Of a stretch of 64,000 bases of DNA, positions 7,129-16,656 are shown piece by piece. Origin of the DNA: Dellaglioa kimchii (GTDB lineage: Bacteria > Bacillota > Bacilli > Lactobacillales > Lactobacillaceae); the NCBI RefSeq assembly GCF_046115505.1, contig NZ_CP170736.1:496001-560000 (forward strand). Reading direction: 5' to 3'. Below the pieces are notes generated by a model, which did not search any database, was not told the origin of the DNA, and saw nothing but the letters and a program-made list of their open reading frames with translations. Numbering within the stretch: the stretch's first letter is position 1; each line of letters begins with the position of its first letter. The position numbers and the translations under genes are program-made.

Positions 7129-10100
7129 TTATAGTGCTGCTACTGAAAATGACTGACTTTCTAACGCTTGCATAAGTACATCGACAGTTTGTAAAGATGT
7201 AAACAATGGAATATGTTGCATTACTGACATTTTACGAGTTTGATAACCATATGATGCTTTATCGTGATCATCTGATAGTGTATCGATAACAAATTGAACG
7301 GTTCCAGATTGTAACAAATTATTAATATCATCTAATTGTCGGTTAACGCTTAATGCCTCTGTGCTGGCAAACGTTTTAATCTGATTATCTAAAAAGAAAT
7401 CAACCATTTTTGGTGATGTTAAAACTTTATATCCGAGTAAAACAAATCGGTGAACAAGTGGTAATATGTCATTTTTATTTTTATCGTTAACATTTACTAA
7501 TACGGAACCATTACCTGATAAGCTGATATTGGCTGCTACTAAAGCTTTACAGAGTGCTTTAGAAAATGTTTGATCCGTCCCCATAACTTCCCCGGTTGAT
7601 TTCATTTCTGGCCCTAGAAATGGATCAACATCATTTAATTTACTAAATGAGAAAACAGGCGCTTTTACATGAACGGAACTAGATTCTCGGTATAAACCGT
7701 CCTGATAACCTTGTTCTTGCAAATCATTGCCTAATATAATTTTAGTTGCTACTTGGGTCATTTTAATACCTGTAACTTTACTCAAAAAAGGAACCGTACG
7801 ACTGGCACGTGGATTAACTTCTAAAATATAAAGTTCATCTTGATGAACAATAAATTGAAGGTTCATTAATCCCACACATTTTAGTTCAAGTGCAATCTTT
7901 TTAGTTGCATTAACGATCTCTGCTTTAATCTTGTCTGATAGATGTTGTGATGGATATACAGCCATTGAGTCGCCTGAATGAATTCCAGCATGTTCAATAT
8001 GCTCCATAATTCCTGGAATTAAGACAGAAACACCGTCACAAATTGCGTCTACTTCACACTCAATACCTTCAAGATAACTATCAATTAAGATTGGATGTTG
8101 TGGTGCGATTTTAACGTTATTTAGCAAATATAATTCGAGTTCTGCCTGATTTTGAACAATCTCCATTGCACGTCCACCTAAAACATAGCTAGGTCTAACA
8201 AGAACGGGATAACCGATTTCTGTTGCTCTTTTAAGCACATCTTCTTGTGTTATTGCAGTCTTACCAATTGGTTGCTTTAATCCTAGATGCTTAATCGCTT
8301 GGTTAAATGACTCTCTATCCTCAGCACGATCCAAATTTTTAACAGACGTTCCTAATATTTTAATACCATACTGTTGTAATCCCGCAGCAAGATTAATTGC
8401 TGTCTGTCCACCAAACTGAACAATTACACCTAAAGGTTTATCAACATCAATCACATTTAAAACATCTTCCAATGTTAACGGTTCAAAATATAATTTATCA
8501 GCGATTGAAAAATCGGTTGAAACGGTTTCTGGATTACTATTCATGATAATTGCTTCATATCCTGCGTCTCGGATAGCCCTAACACAATGAACTGTTGCGT
8601 AATCAAATTCAACACCTTGACCAATTCTAATGGGACCAGAACCAATAACCATAATTGCTTGTTTTTTACTCTTTAAACTCTCATTCTCATGTTCGTACGT
8701 ACTATAGAAGTATGGCGTGGCTGATTCAAATTCAGCAGCACAGGTATCAACCATTTTATAAACTGGAATAATATTATTTTCTATTCTAAACTTTCTAATA
8801 TCCTCCAAAGTTTCGTGCCAAATATCAGCAATAACTTTATCACTAAAACCATGTTTTTTAGCTTCAATAAGGACGTCAATATCTTTAACATTGATACTTA
8901 GCGACATTTCAATTTCGACTATGTGTTTTAATTTATCCAAAAAAACTAAATTTATTTTTGTTAGTTTTTCGATTTCTTCAATTGTGTACCCGCGACGTAT
9001 TGCTTCAGCTAAATAAAATAATCTTTGGTCAGTTGCATTAACCAACTGGTTTTCAAGTTGGGAGTCAGTTGCATTTTGAGCACTATCTAAGCACAAGTAA
9101 TCTTCATCAATTTCTAAAGATCGAACTGCTTTTAATAAGCTTTCTTCCATGTTACGACCAATCGCCATAACCTCACCAGTTGCCTTCATTTGCGTTCCTA
9201 GTGAGCGATTTGCTCGATTGAATTTATCAAACGGCCAACGTGGTATTTTAGCAACAACGTAGTCCAATGCTGGTTCGAATTCAGCAAAAGTTGTTTTAGT
9301 CACTGGATTTAAAATCTCATCTAAATTCAAGCCAACTGCTATTTTGGCAGCTATCTTCGCAATTGGGTATCCCGTTGCTTTCGAAGCTAACGCTGACGAA
9401 CGACTTACGCGTGGATTAACTTCTATAATATTATATTTAAAACTATGAGGATCTAGAGCAAGTTGTACGTTACAACCACCTTCTATTTTTAAGGCCCTGA
9501 TTAATTTCAAAGATACGTCTCGTAACATCTGATATTCTCTATCAGATAAGGTTTGTGTTGGTGCAAAGACAATAGAGTCTCCTGTATGAATACCAACAGG
9601 ATCAAAATTTTCCATGCTACAAACAACAATTGCATTATCAGCGTGGTCTCGCATAACCTCAAATTCAATTTCCTTGTATCCTGCAATACTCTTTTCTATC
9701 AAGCATTGTGTTGTTGGTGATAGCTCTAATCCATTAACAACCGTTTTACTAAGTTCTTCAGCTGTTTTACATAGACCGCCACCAGTCCCACCCATTGTAA
9801 ATGCAGGTCTAACAATAACTGGGTATCCTGCAATATCTGCAAATTCTAGCGCACTATCTAAGGTTTCAACAGTTAGTGATTCCGGAACGGGTTCATTTAA
9901 CTCTTGCATTAATTGTTTAAATTGCTCACGATCTTCAGCTTGATCAATTGATTTTAATTTGGTACCTAATAATTCAATATTTAATTCATCTAAAATACCG
10001 GATTGAGACAATTCCATAGCTAAATTAAGGCCAATTTGACCACCTAAAGTTGGCACAATGGCATCTGGATACTCTTTACGTAAAATACCGGAAACTGATT

Positions 10101-10314
10101 CCACCGTTAAAGGTTCAATGTACACTTCGTCTGCAACTTCTTTATCCGTCATAATTGTAGCTGGATTGGAATTTACTAAAACAACTTCGTAACCCTCTTC
10201 TTTTAAAGATAAACAAGCTTGTGTACCAGAATAATCAAACTCTGCGGCCTGACCAATAATAATAGGACCAGATCCAAGAACCATTATTTTATGGATATCA
10301 TTTCTTTTAGGCAT
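7129..10314 (-). CDS. carB: Carbamoyl-phosphate synthase large subunit
   Basis: The 1061-residue ammonia-using synthetase subunit has the expected internal duplication. Two ATP-grasp halves each begin with a similar element (KIMVLGSGPIIIGQAAEFDY near residue 8 and AIMVIGSGPIRIGQGVEFDY near residue 555), and a C-terminal allosteric MGS-like domain follows about residue 930. It joins ammonia from CarA, bicarbonate and two ATP to give carbamoyl phosphate for PyrB. It lies 2 bases after carA. Being inside the pyr operon, it is likely the pyrimidine-regulated enzyme (PyrAB), controlled through the PyrR attenuators upstream. Confidence 0.96.
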   Translation of the reverse strand: MPKRNDIHKIMVLGSGPIIIGQAAEFDYSGTQACLSLKEEGYEVVLVNSNPATIMTDKEVADEVYIEPLTVESVSGILRKEYPDAIVPTLGGQIGLNLAMELSQSGILDELNIELLGTKLKSIDQAEDREQFKQLMQELNEPVPESLTVETLDSALEFADIAGYPVIVRPAFTMGGTGGGLCKTAEELSKTVVNGLELSPTTQCLIEKSIAGYKEIEFEVMRDHADNAIVVCSMENFDPVGIHTGDSIVFAPTQTLSDREYQMLRDVSLKLIRALKIEGGCNVQLALDPHSFKYNIIEVNPRVSRSSALASKATGYPIAKIAAKIAVGLNLDEILNPVTKTTFAEFEPALDYVVAKIPRWPFDKFNRANRSLGTQMKATGEVMAIGRNMEESLLKAVRSLEIDEDYLCLDSAQNATDSQLENQLVNATDQRLFYLAEAIRRGYTIEEIEKLTKINLVFLDKLKHIVEIEMSLSINVKDIDVLIEAKKHGFSDKVIADIWHETLEDIRKFRIENNIIPVYKMVDTCAAEFESATPYFYSTYEHENESLKSKKQAIMVIGSGPIRIGQGVEFDYATVHCVRAIRDAGYEAIIMNSNPETVSTDFSIADKLYFEPLTLEDVLNVIDVDKPLGVIVQFGGQTAINLAAGLQQYGIKILGTSVKNLDRAEDRESFNQAIKHLGLKQPIGKTAITQEDVLKRATEIGYPVLVRPSYVLGGRAMEIVQNQAELELYLLNNVKIAPQHPILIDSYLEGIECEVDAICDGVSVLIPGIMEHIEHAGIHSGDSMAVYPSQHLSDKIKAEIVNATKKIALELKCVGLMNLQFIVHQDELYILEVNPRASRTVPFLSKVTGIKMTQVATKIILGNDLQEQGYQDGLYRESSSVHVKAPVFSFSKLNDVDPFLGPEMKSTGEVMGTDQTFSKALCKALVAANISLSGNGSVLVNVNDKNKNDILPLVHRFVLLGYKVLTSPKMVDFFLDNQIKTFASTEALSVNRQLDDINNLLQSGTVQFVIDTLSDDHDKASYGYQTRKMSVMQHIPLFTSLQTVDVLMQALESQSFSVAAL

Positions 10315-10316
10315 AT

Positions 10317-11393
10317 TTATTTTCTCCCAACTCGGTTTATCATTTCAATAAATTCATCAAATAAATAATCTGCATCATGTGGCCCAGGTGCAGCATCCGG
10401 ATGAAATTGGACACTAAATGCTGGATCAGTTTTATGTTTAATTCCTTCAACAGACTCATCGTTAATTTCACGATGTGTCACTATCAGTTTATCTGAATCA
10501 ATAGAATCGCTGTCCACCGCAAATCCATGATTTTGTGAGGTGAAATCAATTCGTCCAGTTGCAATTTCTCTAACCGGATGATTAAATCCGCGATGTCCGA
10601 ACTTCATTTTATATGTATCTGCACCATTTGCTAGTGCTAATAACTGATGTCCTAAACAAATACCAAAAATTGGAAATTTAGGTTGTATCATTTTAATCAT
10701 CTCAACAACTTCTGGTAAGTTTTTAGGATCTCCCAGGCCATTCGATAATAGGACGCCATCAGGTTGTAAATCAGATATTTGTTTTGCAGTTGCATTATAG
10801 GGTAAAACAATTACGTTGCAATCACGCTTAGATAATTCGCGCAAAATACTATGCTTTAACCCAAAATCGACTAATACAATGTTTAATTTTGTTCCAGGAT
10901 TAGGATAGGGTTTAATCGTAGAAACTTGTTGGACGATATTTTGGTTAAGTACAGTTGCACTCATTGCATCAAAGGCATGATTTAAATCAGCGTCGGCATC
11001 AATAATGCTTCCTTTCATCGTTCCTACATTTCGTAATTTCTTTGTTAATTCGCGTGTATCAATACCATATATTCCAGGAATATCCTTCTGTATTAAAAAT
11101 TCATCTAAGGTTAATTGTTGACGCCAATTACTAGAAACCCTAGCAACATTATTAACGATAACACCCTTGCATGAAGGTTCTATTGATTCATAATCATCCA
11201 AATTAACACCATAATTACCAATAATAGGATTAGTAAACGTGATGATTTGATTACTGAATGATTGATCTGTAATCGTTTCTTGGTACCCTGTCATTCCAGT
11301 CGTAAAAACGACTTCGCCAGTAGTTGAGGCCATTGCTCCAAAACTAAATCCTTTAAAAATACTTCCGTCTTCTAAAATTAAGAATCGTTTCAT
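10317..11393 (-). CDS. carA: Carbamoyl-phosphate synthase small subunit (glutaminase)
   Basis: The 358-residue class I glutamine amidotransferase subunit supplies ammonia to CarB. An N-terminal CarA-specific domain contains EVVFTTGMTGYQET. The C-terminal amidotransferase domain has the nucleophile Cys in FGICLGHQLLALA near residue 245 and the His/Glu pair in SVQFHPDAAPGP near residue 330. The start lies 3 bases after the pyrC stop. Located in the pyr operon, so the pyrimidine-linked copy is likely. Confidence 0.95.
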   Translation of the reverse strand: MKRFLILEDGSIFKGFSFGAMASTTGEVVFTTGMTGYQETITDQSFSNQIITFTNPIIGNYGVNLDDYESIEPSCKGVIVNNVARVSSNWRQQLTLDEFLIQKDIPGIYGIDTRELTKKLRNVGTMKGSIIDADADLNHAFDAMSATVLNQNIVQQVSTIKPYPNPGTKLNIVLVDFGLKHSILRELSKRDCNVIVLPYNATAKQISDLQPDGVLLSNGLGDPKNLPEVVEMIKMIQPKFPIFGICLGHQLLALANGADTYKMKFGHRGFNHPVREIATGRIDFTSQNHGFAVDSDSIDSDKLIVTHREINDESVEGIKHKTDPAFSVQFHPDAAPGPHDADYLFDEFIEMINRVGRK

Positions 11394-11396
11394 GAT

Positions 11397-12686
11397 TTAC
11401 TCAACCTTTCGACTATCATATTTAATTTCACCGCTAACCAGCGTTAACATTGTTTCCCCATAAATTTTTTTCCCTGTAAATGGACTATTTTTACCTTTTG
11501 AGACATAATCTGCTTCATTAATTGTTTGTTCATTTGTGATATCAAAAATGGCAATATCTGCTACTGATCCAGGCTCCAACGTGCCACCATTTAGATTAAA
11601 CTGTTTGGCTGGCGTTTCACTCATTAGAACAATAAGTTGGGCTAATGTTAAAATCCCTGTTTTAACCATTCTTGTATATAACAACGGAAAGGCCGTTTCG
11701 CTTCCAGTTATACCAAACGCGGCATTAAGCATGCTACCGCGTTTTTCATCTTCACTATGTGGTGCATGATCTGTCGCAATCATATCAATTGTGCCATCTA
11801 ATAATCCCTCAATTAAAGCGAGGCGATTTTCTTCAGTTCTTAATGGGGGGTTCATTTTAAAATTACCATTATCCATATGAATGTCTGAATCCGTTAATAA
11901 TAAATGATGTGGTGAAACTTCACAGGAAACATTAATTCCATGACTTTTAGCAAGTCGAATTAATTCCACACTTTCTTTTGTAGAAACGTGACACATATGA
12001 TAATGAACTCCCGTTTTTTGTGCAAGCATTAAATCTCGGGCTAATTGTGATGATTCTACAATACCCATAATACCGGGTAGTCCAAGATTTTTTGCACGAA
12101 TACCTTCATTCATGACGCCGCCAAATAATAATGAGTTATCTTCAACATGAGAGACAAGTGGTAAATTAACCTTTACAGCCTCTTTCATTGCAAGATACAT
12201 TGTTCCAGCTGTCTGAATACCTGAACCATCATTTGTAAAGGCGAATGCACCAGCCTTTTTTAATTCTCCAAAATTTACTAATTCTTCAGAAGTTCTACCT
12301 TTGGTAATTGCTGCATATTGGGAAATATGTACTTGTCCGTCTTTTTGATTACGTCGTTTTATTTCAGCAAAATGTTCTAACGTATCAGGAACAGGATCCA
12401 AATTAGGCATGGCTCCTACTGTGGTAAAACCACCTCGGGCAGCGGCCTGACTTCCTGTCTTAATCGTCTCTTTATATTCAAATCCAGGTTCCCTGTAATG
12501 GACATGAACGTCAATTAACCCAGGTGTAACAATTAAATGCTCTGCATCAATAACTAAGTCAACATTTGACAGTTCATCAGCTAAATTAGTGCCAATTGCT
12601 TTAATTTTGTCGTCTTCAATCAAGATATCTTGTTGGCTAAAACTATGATTCAAAAAAACGGTTCCGTTTTTAATTAATTTCTTCAT
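11397..12686 (-). CDS. pyrC: Dihydroorotase
   Basis: The 429-residue class I dihydroorotase cyclises carbamoyl aspartate to dihydroorotate. The metal-binding H-x-H is in GLIDVHVHYREPG near residue 60, and the later ligand aspartate is in IATDHAPHSEDEK near residue 305. Length fits the Gram-positive form. The gene overlaps pyrB by 4 bases (ATGA), which favours coupled translation. Confidence 0.95.
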   Translation of the reverse strand: MKKLIKNGTVFLNHSFSQQDILIEDDKIKAIGTNLADELSNVDLVIDAEHLIVTPGLIDVHVHYREPGFEYKETIKTGSQAAARGGFTTVGAMPNLDPVPDTLEHFAEIKRRNQKDGQVHISQYAAITKGRTSEELVNFGELKKAGAFAFTNDGSGIQTAGTMYLAMKEAVKVNLPLVSHVEDNSLLFGGVMNEGIRAKNLGLPGIMGIVESSQLARDLMLAQKTGVHYHMCHVSTKESVELIRLAKSHGINVSCEVSPHHLLLTDSDIHMDNGNFKMNPPLRTEENRLALIEGLLDGTIDMIATDHAPHSEDEKRGSMLNAAFGITGSETAFPLLYTRMVKTGILTLAQLIVLMSETPAKQFNLNGGTLEPGSVADIAIFDITNEQTINEADYVSKGKNSPFTGKKIYGETMLTLVSGEIKYDSRKVE

Positions 12687-13633
12687 GCTCTATTAACCTC
12701 CATCAGATGACGTCCGTTAATGATAGCTTCTAAAATGGCCATTCTAACAAATACACCGTTCGTCATTTGTTTTACAAATCGTGATTGTTTACATTCAACT
12801 AATTCGCTGGCTAATTCTACATCTCTATTAATTGGACCTGGGTGCATAATAATAGTTTTATTTTTTAATTTTTTTCCACGTTCAATACTTAATCCAAATT
12901 TTTCATGATAATTCTTTTTTGAAAATTTACTATCATCAGTATGACGCTCATGTTGGACACGTAGCATCATCATGACATCAACCTCACCAACTAATTCGTC
13001 CATTTCTAAATACTGACCGTATGCTTCGAATTCTTCAGAAAACCATTCCTTTGGACCTGAAAAGTATAATGAAGCACCTAATTTTTTTAATAATTGCATA
13101 TTACTTTTAGCAACTCTTGAATTAGTTAAATCTCCTACAATTGCAACTTTTAAGTCTTTAAACGTTCCAAACTCTTCTTTAATCGTCATCATATCGAGTA
13201 GACATTGTGAAGGATGTTGTCCACTCCCATCTCCACCATTGATAATACCAACTCCCAAATCATTATCCCCAATTAATTGTTGATAATATTCATTCTCAGG
13301 GTGGCGGATAACAGCGATTTGAGTCCCAATAGCACCCATTGTTAAAACAGTATCGTATAAAGTTTCACCTTTACTTAGTGCGCTAATACTTGGATTAAAT
13401 GAGACAATGTTTAATTTCATACGTTGCTCAGCTACTTCAAAGCTACTATGTGTTCTGGTACTATTTTCAAAAAATAAATTTGTTGTAAAGATAGGATGTT
13501 TTAAGTTAAATAATGACGGATTTCGTTTAAACTTTTCAGCTCTTTCAATTAATGCCTCAACTTCTTCTGTAGATAGATCCTCGATTGATACTAAATGTTG
13601 TAACTGAACTAAATTTGTCTTTTTATCTAACAA
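12683..13633 (-). CDS. pyrB: Aspartate carbamoyltransferase catalytic subunit
   Basis: The 316-residue enzyme condenses carbamoyl phosphate and aspartate. The carbamoyl-phosphate loop FFENSTRTHSSFE (S-T-R-T) lies near residue 53, and GGDGSGQHPSQ-LLD and MHPGPINRDVE are present. No regulatory subunit gene is nearby, as usual in Gram-positives. The start is TTG at 13633, chosen because AGGAG lies 8 bases upstream and no ATG fits. It is 14 bases downstream of uraA in the same operon. Confidence 0.95.
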   Translation of the reverse strand: MLDKKTNLVQLQHLVSIEDLSTEEVEALIERAEKFKRNPSLFNLKHPIFTTNLFFENSTRTHSSFEVAEQRMKLNIVSFNPSISALSKGETLYDTVLTMGAIGTQIAVIRHPENEYYQQLIGDNDLGVGIINGGDGSGQHPSQCLLDMMTIKEEFGTFKDLKVAIVGDLTNSRVAKSNMQLLKKLGASLYFSGPKEWFSEEFEAYGQYLEMDELVGEVDVMMMLRVQHERHTDDSKFSKKNYHEKFGLSIERGKKLKNKTIIMHPGPINRDVELASELVECKQSRFVKQMTNGVFVRMAILEAIINGRHLMEVNRA

Positions 13634-13647
13634 AATATCATCTCCTA

Positions 13648-14922
13648 TTATTTTTCGCTTTTAGCTTCTTTAGGTAAAATAAGGTTTAGTGCAATACCTA
13701 CTACTGTTGCAAGTGCAATACTTGTTAATTGTAAATCACCCACTTTTAAGTACATGCCACCAATTCCTAACACTAGGATGCTTGCAGTAATCATCAGATT
13801 ACGCTTTTTATCATAATCAATTTGATTATCGATTAAGATTCTTAACCCACTTGAAGCAATGACACCAAAGAGTAGAAAACTAATACCACCAATAACTGGT
13901 CCTGGAATACTTTGAATCAAAGCGCTAATTTTTCCAACGAAACTAAAGACAATGGCGAAGAATGCGGCGCCACCAATCACCCAAATACTATGAACCTTAG
14001 TCATGGCTAAAACACCAATATTTTCACCGTATGAGGTTGTTGGAGGACCTCCAACAAATCCAGCAATAATTGATGATACACCGTCACCGAAAAGGGTTCT
14101 ATTCAGTCCGGGATCCTTGAAAAAGTTTCTTTTCGTTAATTTATTTAAAACCATTATATGGCCCATATGCTCTGTCATTGTGACAAATGCGATTGGTGCC
14201 ATACCAATAATGGCACTCCAATAAATTTTAGGTTGGTAATTTATAAATGCAACATCGAATGCAGGTAATGTAAACCAATTAGCCTTTTCTACCGTAGAAA
14301 AATCAACGATTCCACATAAGACAGCCATAATGTAGCCACAGACAATTCCAAGTAAAATGGGAATTAAACTAATGAATCCTTTAAGATACATATTGAAAAA
14401 TATCGTAATAGCCAGAGTGAATATTGCGACCCAAACATATTTAATATCATAAGTACCCGATTTTAACATCGCGTTACTTGCTGCTGTTGTTGCCATAGAT
14501 AATCCGATGACCATGACAACTGGCCCCACAACAACTGGTGGCAAAATACGATCAAGCCAACCTGACCCAACTTTTCCGATAATAATTGAGACAATCAGAT
14601 AAACTAATCCTGCTGCAATCGTTCCTTGAGCAACTGCCGGATAACCGGATGTTTTCATTAACATTTGCATAACCGCAATAAAAGCAAAACTTGAACCAAG
14701 GTAAGCTGGAATTTTACCATTTGTAATCCCGATATAAACTAAAGTACCTACACCTGAACTAAATAAAGCAATACTTGGGTTCAAACCGACTAGAATAGGT
14801 ACTAAAACCGTTGCTCCAAACATCGTGAATAAATGTTGAATTGATAATCCCATCCATTGCCCAAATGATGGTCTATCATGGATATCAAGTACAGCATCAT
14901 CATTTCTAAACTTTTCTTTCAT
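13648..14922 (-). CDS. uraA: Uracil permease (NCS2 family)
   Basis: The 424-residue integral membrane protein has about 12-14 hydrophobic segments. NCS2 landmarks include an N-terminal QHLFTMFGATVLVP and the central GGPPTTSYGENIGV near residue 295, whose Glu/Gly residues bind the base. It imports uracil with protons. It lies between two control points: a PyrR-type attenuator precedes it (14941-15058) and pyrB follows, so salvage uptake and de novo synthesis are set by the same signal. Often named pyrP when PyrR-controlled. Confidence 0.93.
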   Translation of the reverse strand: MKEKFRNDDAVLDIHDRPSFGQWMGLSIQHLFTMFGATVLVPILVGLNPSIALFSSGVGTLVYIGITNGKIPAYLGSSFAFIAVMQMLMKTSGYPAVAQGTIAAGLVYLIVSIIIGKVGSGWLDRILPPVVVGPVVMVIGLSMATTAASNAMLKSGTYDIKYVWVAIFTLAITIFFNMYLKGFISLIPILLGIVCGYIMAVLCGIVDFSTVEKANWFTLPAFDVAFINYQPKIYWSAIIGMAPIAFVTMTEHMGHIMVLNKLTKRNFFKDPGLNRTLFGDGVSSIIAGFVGGPPTTSYGENIGVLAMTKVHSIWVIGGAAFFAIVFSFVGKISALIQSIPGPVIGGISFLLFGVIASSGLRILIDNQIDYDKKRNLMITASILVLGIGGMYLKVGDLQLTSIALATVVGIALNLILPKEAKSEK

Positions 14923-14940
14923 TTTCTCATTTCCTTTCTA

Positions 14941-15058
14941 TATAAAAAACGCACCTCTATAGAGAGATGCGTTCGAAGTTGAAATCTAGTTTAGGCCTAC
15001 GTTATTCCCTAATAGATTTCTAAATCGTTTGCTCTCTCTGGAACATCTTAACGATCTA
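14941..15058 (-). promoter_or_regulatory. PyrR-type attenuator between pyrR and uraA
   Basis: On the minus strand a PyrR-binding loop comes first: ATCGTT / AACGAT stem at 15024-15055, with a purine bulge and the conserved TTCCAGAGAGAGC apex. A possible antiterminator pairing follows (AAATCTA / TAGATTT, 15013-15019 with 14982-14988). Last is a terminator ACGCATCTCT / AGAGGTGCGT (14949-14972) with a T-run. In the known Bacillus system UMP-bound PyrR stabilises the first hairpin, so the terminator forms. Confidence 0.85.
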
Positions 15059-15604
15059 TTATTTAATTCTTTCAATTTCAATTGAGTCTTTACCATCAAT
15101 TTCTTCTACTGAAACTGATACCTGTTCATCTGACGAAGTAGGAATATTTTTTCCAACATAATCAGCTCTTATTGGTAATTCTCTATGGCCTCGATCAACA
15201 AGAACGGCTAAATTAATAGTTTGGGGTCTTCCTTGATCCATTAAAGCATCAAGTGCAGCTCTAATTGTACGTCCGGTATATAAAACATCATCAATCAATA
15301 TAACTTGTTTACCCGTGATATCAAAATCAATTTGTTCACCTTGCGTATTAACAGTTGGTTCATTGCCTAAACTTGCATCATGTCGGTCATCACGATAAAG
15401 TGCAATATCTAGTGAACCCACTGAAACATCAGCACCTTCAAGTTGTTTTAAGCGATCTGCGATTCGTCTTGCTAAATAGATGCCTCTTGTTTTGATTCCA
15501 ATCAGTACCAGATTATCAATACCTTTATTCTTTTCAATAATTTCATATGTCATTCTGGTTAAAGCACGTTTCATACCTAATGAATCTACTACTTCTTTTA
15601 CCAT
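15059..15604 (-). CDS. pyrR: Bifunctional PyrR: pyr operon attenuation regulator / uracil phosphoribosyltransferase
   Basis: The 181-residue protein has the PRPP-binding signature QVILIDDVLYTGRTIRAALD near residue 100 and the PyrR-typical segment LVDRGHRELPIRADYVGKN near residue 140. PyrR binds UMP/UTP and the pyr leader RNA to promote termination, and has weak uracil phosphoribosyltransferase activity. Its own leader (15627-15735) carries a matching RNA element, so it is autoregulated. The RBS AAAGGAGG precedes the ATG. First gene of the pyr operon. Confidence 0.95.
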   Translation of the reverse strand: MVKEVVDSLGMKRALTRMTYEIIEKNKGIDNLVLIGIKTRGIYLARRIADRLKQLEGADVSVGSLDIALYRDDRHDASLGNEPTVNTQGEQIDFDITGKQVILIDDVLYTGRTIRAALDALMDQGRPQTINLAVLVDRGHRELPIRADYVGKNIPTSSDEQVSVSVEEIDGKDSIEIERIK

Positions 15605-15626
15605 CTAGTATTCCTCCTTTTTTCCA

Positions 15627-15735
15627 ATAAAAAAGCCCCCTAATCTAAAAATACTTAGACTAAGAGGCAGACTTCTAGAAAAGAAATCTATTCGTACATT
15701 ACCTTTTAGTCTCACAGGACTATTTTAAAGGAACT
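15627..15735 (-). promoter_or_regulatory. PyrR-type attenuator in the pyrR leader
   Basis: The minus-strand RNA contains the PyrR-loop core AGTCCTGTGAGACT (15709-15722). A terminator follows, GCCTCTTAGTCTAA pairing with TTAGATTAGGGGGC (15635-15668, some G-U pairs), then a T-run. The pyrR RBS comes directly after. Layout matches the known leader type. Confidence 0.88.
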
Positions 15736-15747
15736 TTATTGATTTTT

Positions 15748-15776
15748 ATGTTACCTGATAGCATTTGTTTTGTCAA
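15748..15776 (-). promoter_or_regulatory. Promoter of the pyr operon
   Basis: A consensus -35 TTGACA (15771-15776) and a -10 TAACAT (15748-15753) are separated by 17 bases on the minus strand. The promoter lies within the last codons of rluD, and the predicted transcript starts just before the PyrR loop, as an attenuated operon needs. Confidence 0.8.
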
Positions 15777-16656
15777 GATAATCCAGCGTACTTTTAAAAA
15801 TAGGTGGGATTGGTACTTCAAAAATAAGCTCTTTACCCGTTGTTGGATGCTTAAATCCAAGCTTAGCTGCATGTAAAAATTGACCATGCCCTTTAATTGT
15901 TTTACGTGACCCATACAAGGGATCACCTACAACTGGGTGACCAATGTATTGCATGTGAACACGAATTTGATGTGTACGACCTGTTTCTAATTGGCACTTA
16001 ATAAGTGAGTAGTTTTCATAATTTTTTTCCACTTTAAAATGTGTCACTGCTGGACGACCATCTTTAACCACCGCTTGTTTCATACGATCTTTAGGTGAAC
16101 GACCGAGTGGCGCCTTAATAATTCCTGATTCTTCTTTAATTGGTTGATGTACTAAAGCAATATATTCTCGAATATTCGTTTTTGCTTTCAATTGAGCTGC
16201 TAATGATTGATGTGCTTTATCATTTTTAGCAACCATTAAAAGTCCAGAAGTATCCTTATCAATTCGATGAACGATTCCTGGTCTAAAGGCCCCATTAATT
16301 GTTGATAAGGGACTGTGAAATAATAATGCATTAACTAATGTACCATCTGCATGTCCTGGTGATGGATGAACAACCATACCTTGTGGTTTATTAACGACGA
16401 TAACATCATCATCTTCATAAACGATATCTAAGGGAATATCTTGTGGTATTAAATCTAACTCAACTGGCTCAGGTTCTACTAAATTAATTTTATCTCCTGG
16501 TTGGACGGCATATTTAGTCTTTTCTGTTTTACCATTAACTAGAATATCGCCACTTTCAATCCAGCGTTGTACTTTTGATCTAGATATTTCAGGCATTAAC
16601 TTCGCAATAACCTTATCGAGACGTCCTGTCTCATCTTGAATCACTAATTCTGTCAT
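15751..16656 (-). CDS. rluD: rRNA pseudouridine synthase, RluD/YlyB family
   Basis: The 301-residue RluA-family enzyme has an N-terminal S4 RNA-binding domain (residues 12-60, RSKVQRWIESGDILVNGK). The catalytic motif is GIVHRIDKDTSGLLMVAKND near residue 130, with the nucleophilic Asp. C-terminal GRTHQIRVHMQYIGHPV is conserved. It isomerises uridines in 23S rRNA, probably the helix 69 sites. It overlaps lspA by 4 bases. The lspA-rluD-pyr order is also seen in Bacillus. Confidence 0.92.
   Translation of the reverse strand: MTELVIQDETGRLDKVIAKLMPEISRSKVQRWIESGDILVNGKTEKTKYAVQPGDKINLVEPEPVELDLIPQDIPLDIVYEDDDVIVVNKPQGMVVHPSPGHADGTLVNALLFHSPLSTINGAFRPGIVHRIDKDTSGLLMVAKNDKAHQSLAAQLKAKTNIREYIALVHQPIKEESGIIKAPLGRSPKDRMKQAVVKDGRPAVTHFKVEKNYENYSLIKCQLETGRTHQIRVHMQYIGHPVVGDPLYGSRKTIKGHGQFLHAAKLGFKHPTTGKELIFEVPIPPIFKSTLDYLDKTNAIR

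Noticed and set aside
9614..9943. Plus-strand ORF of 109 codons opposite carB
   Set aside because: It is a shadow of the carB coding strand, with no RBS and no family match.
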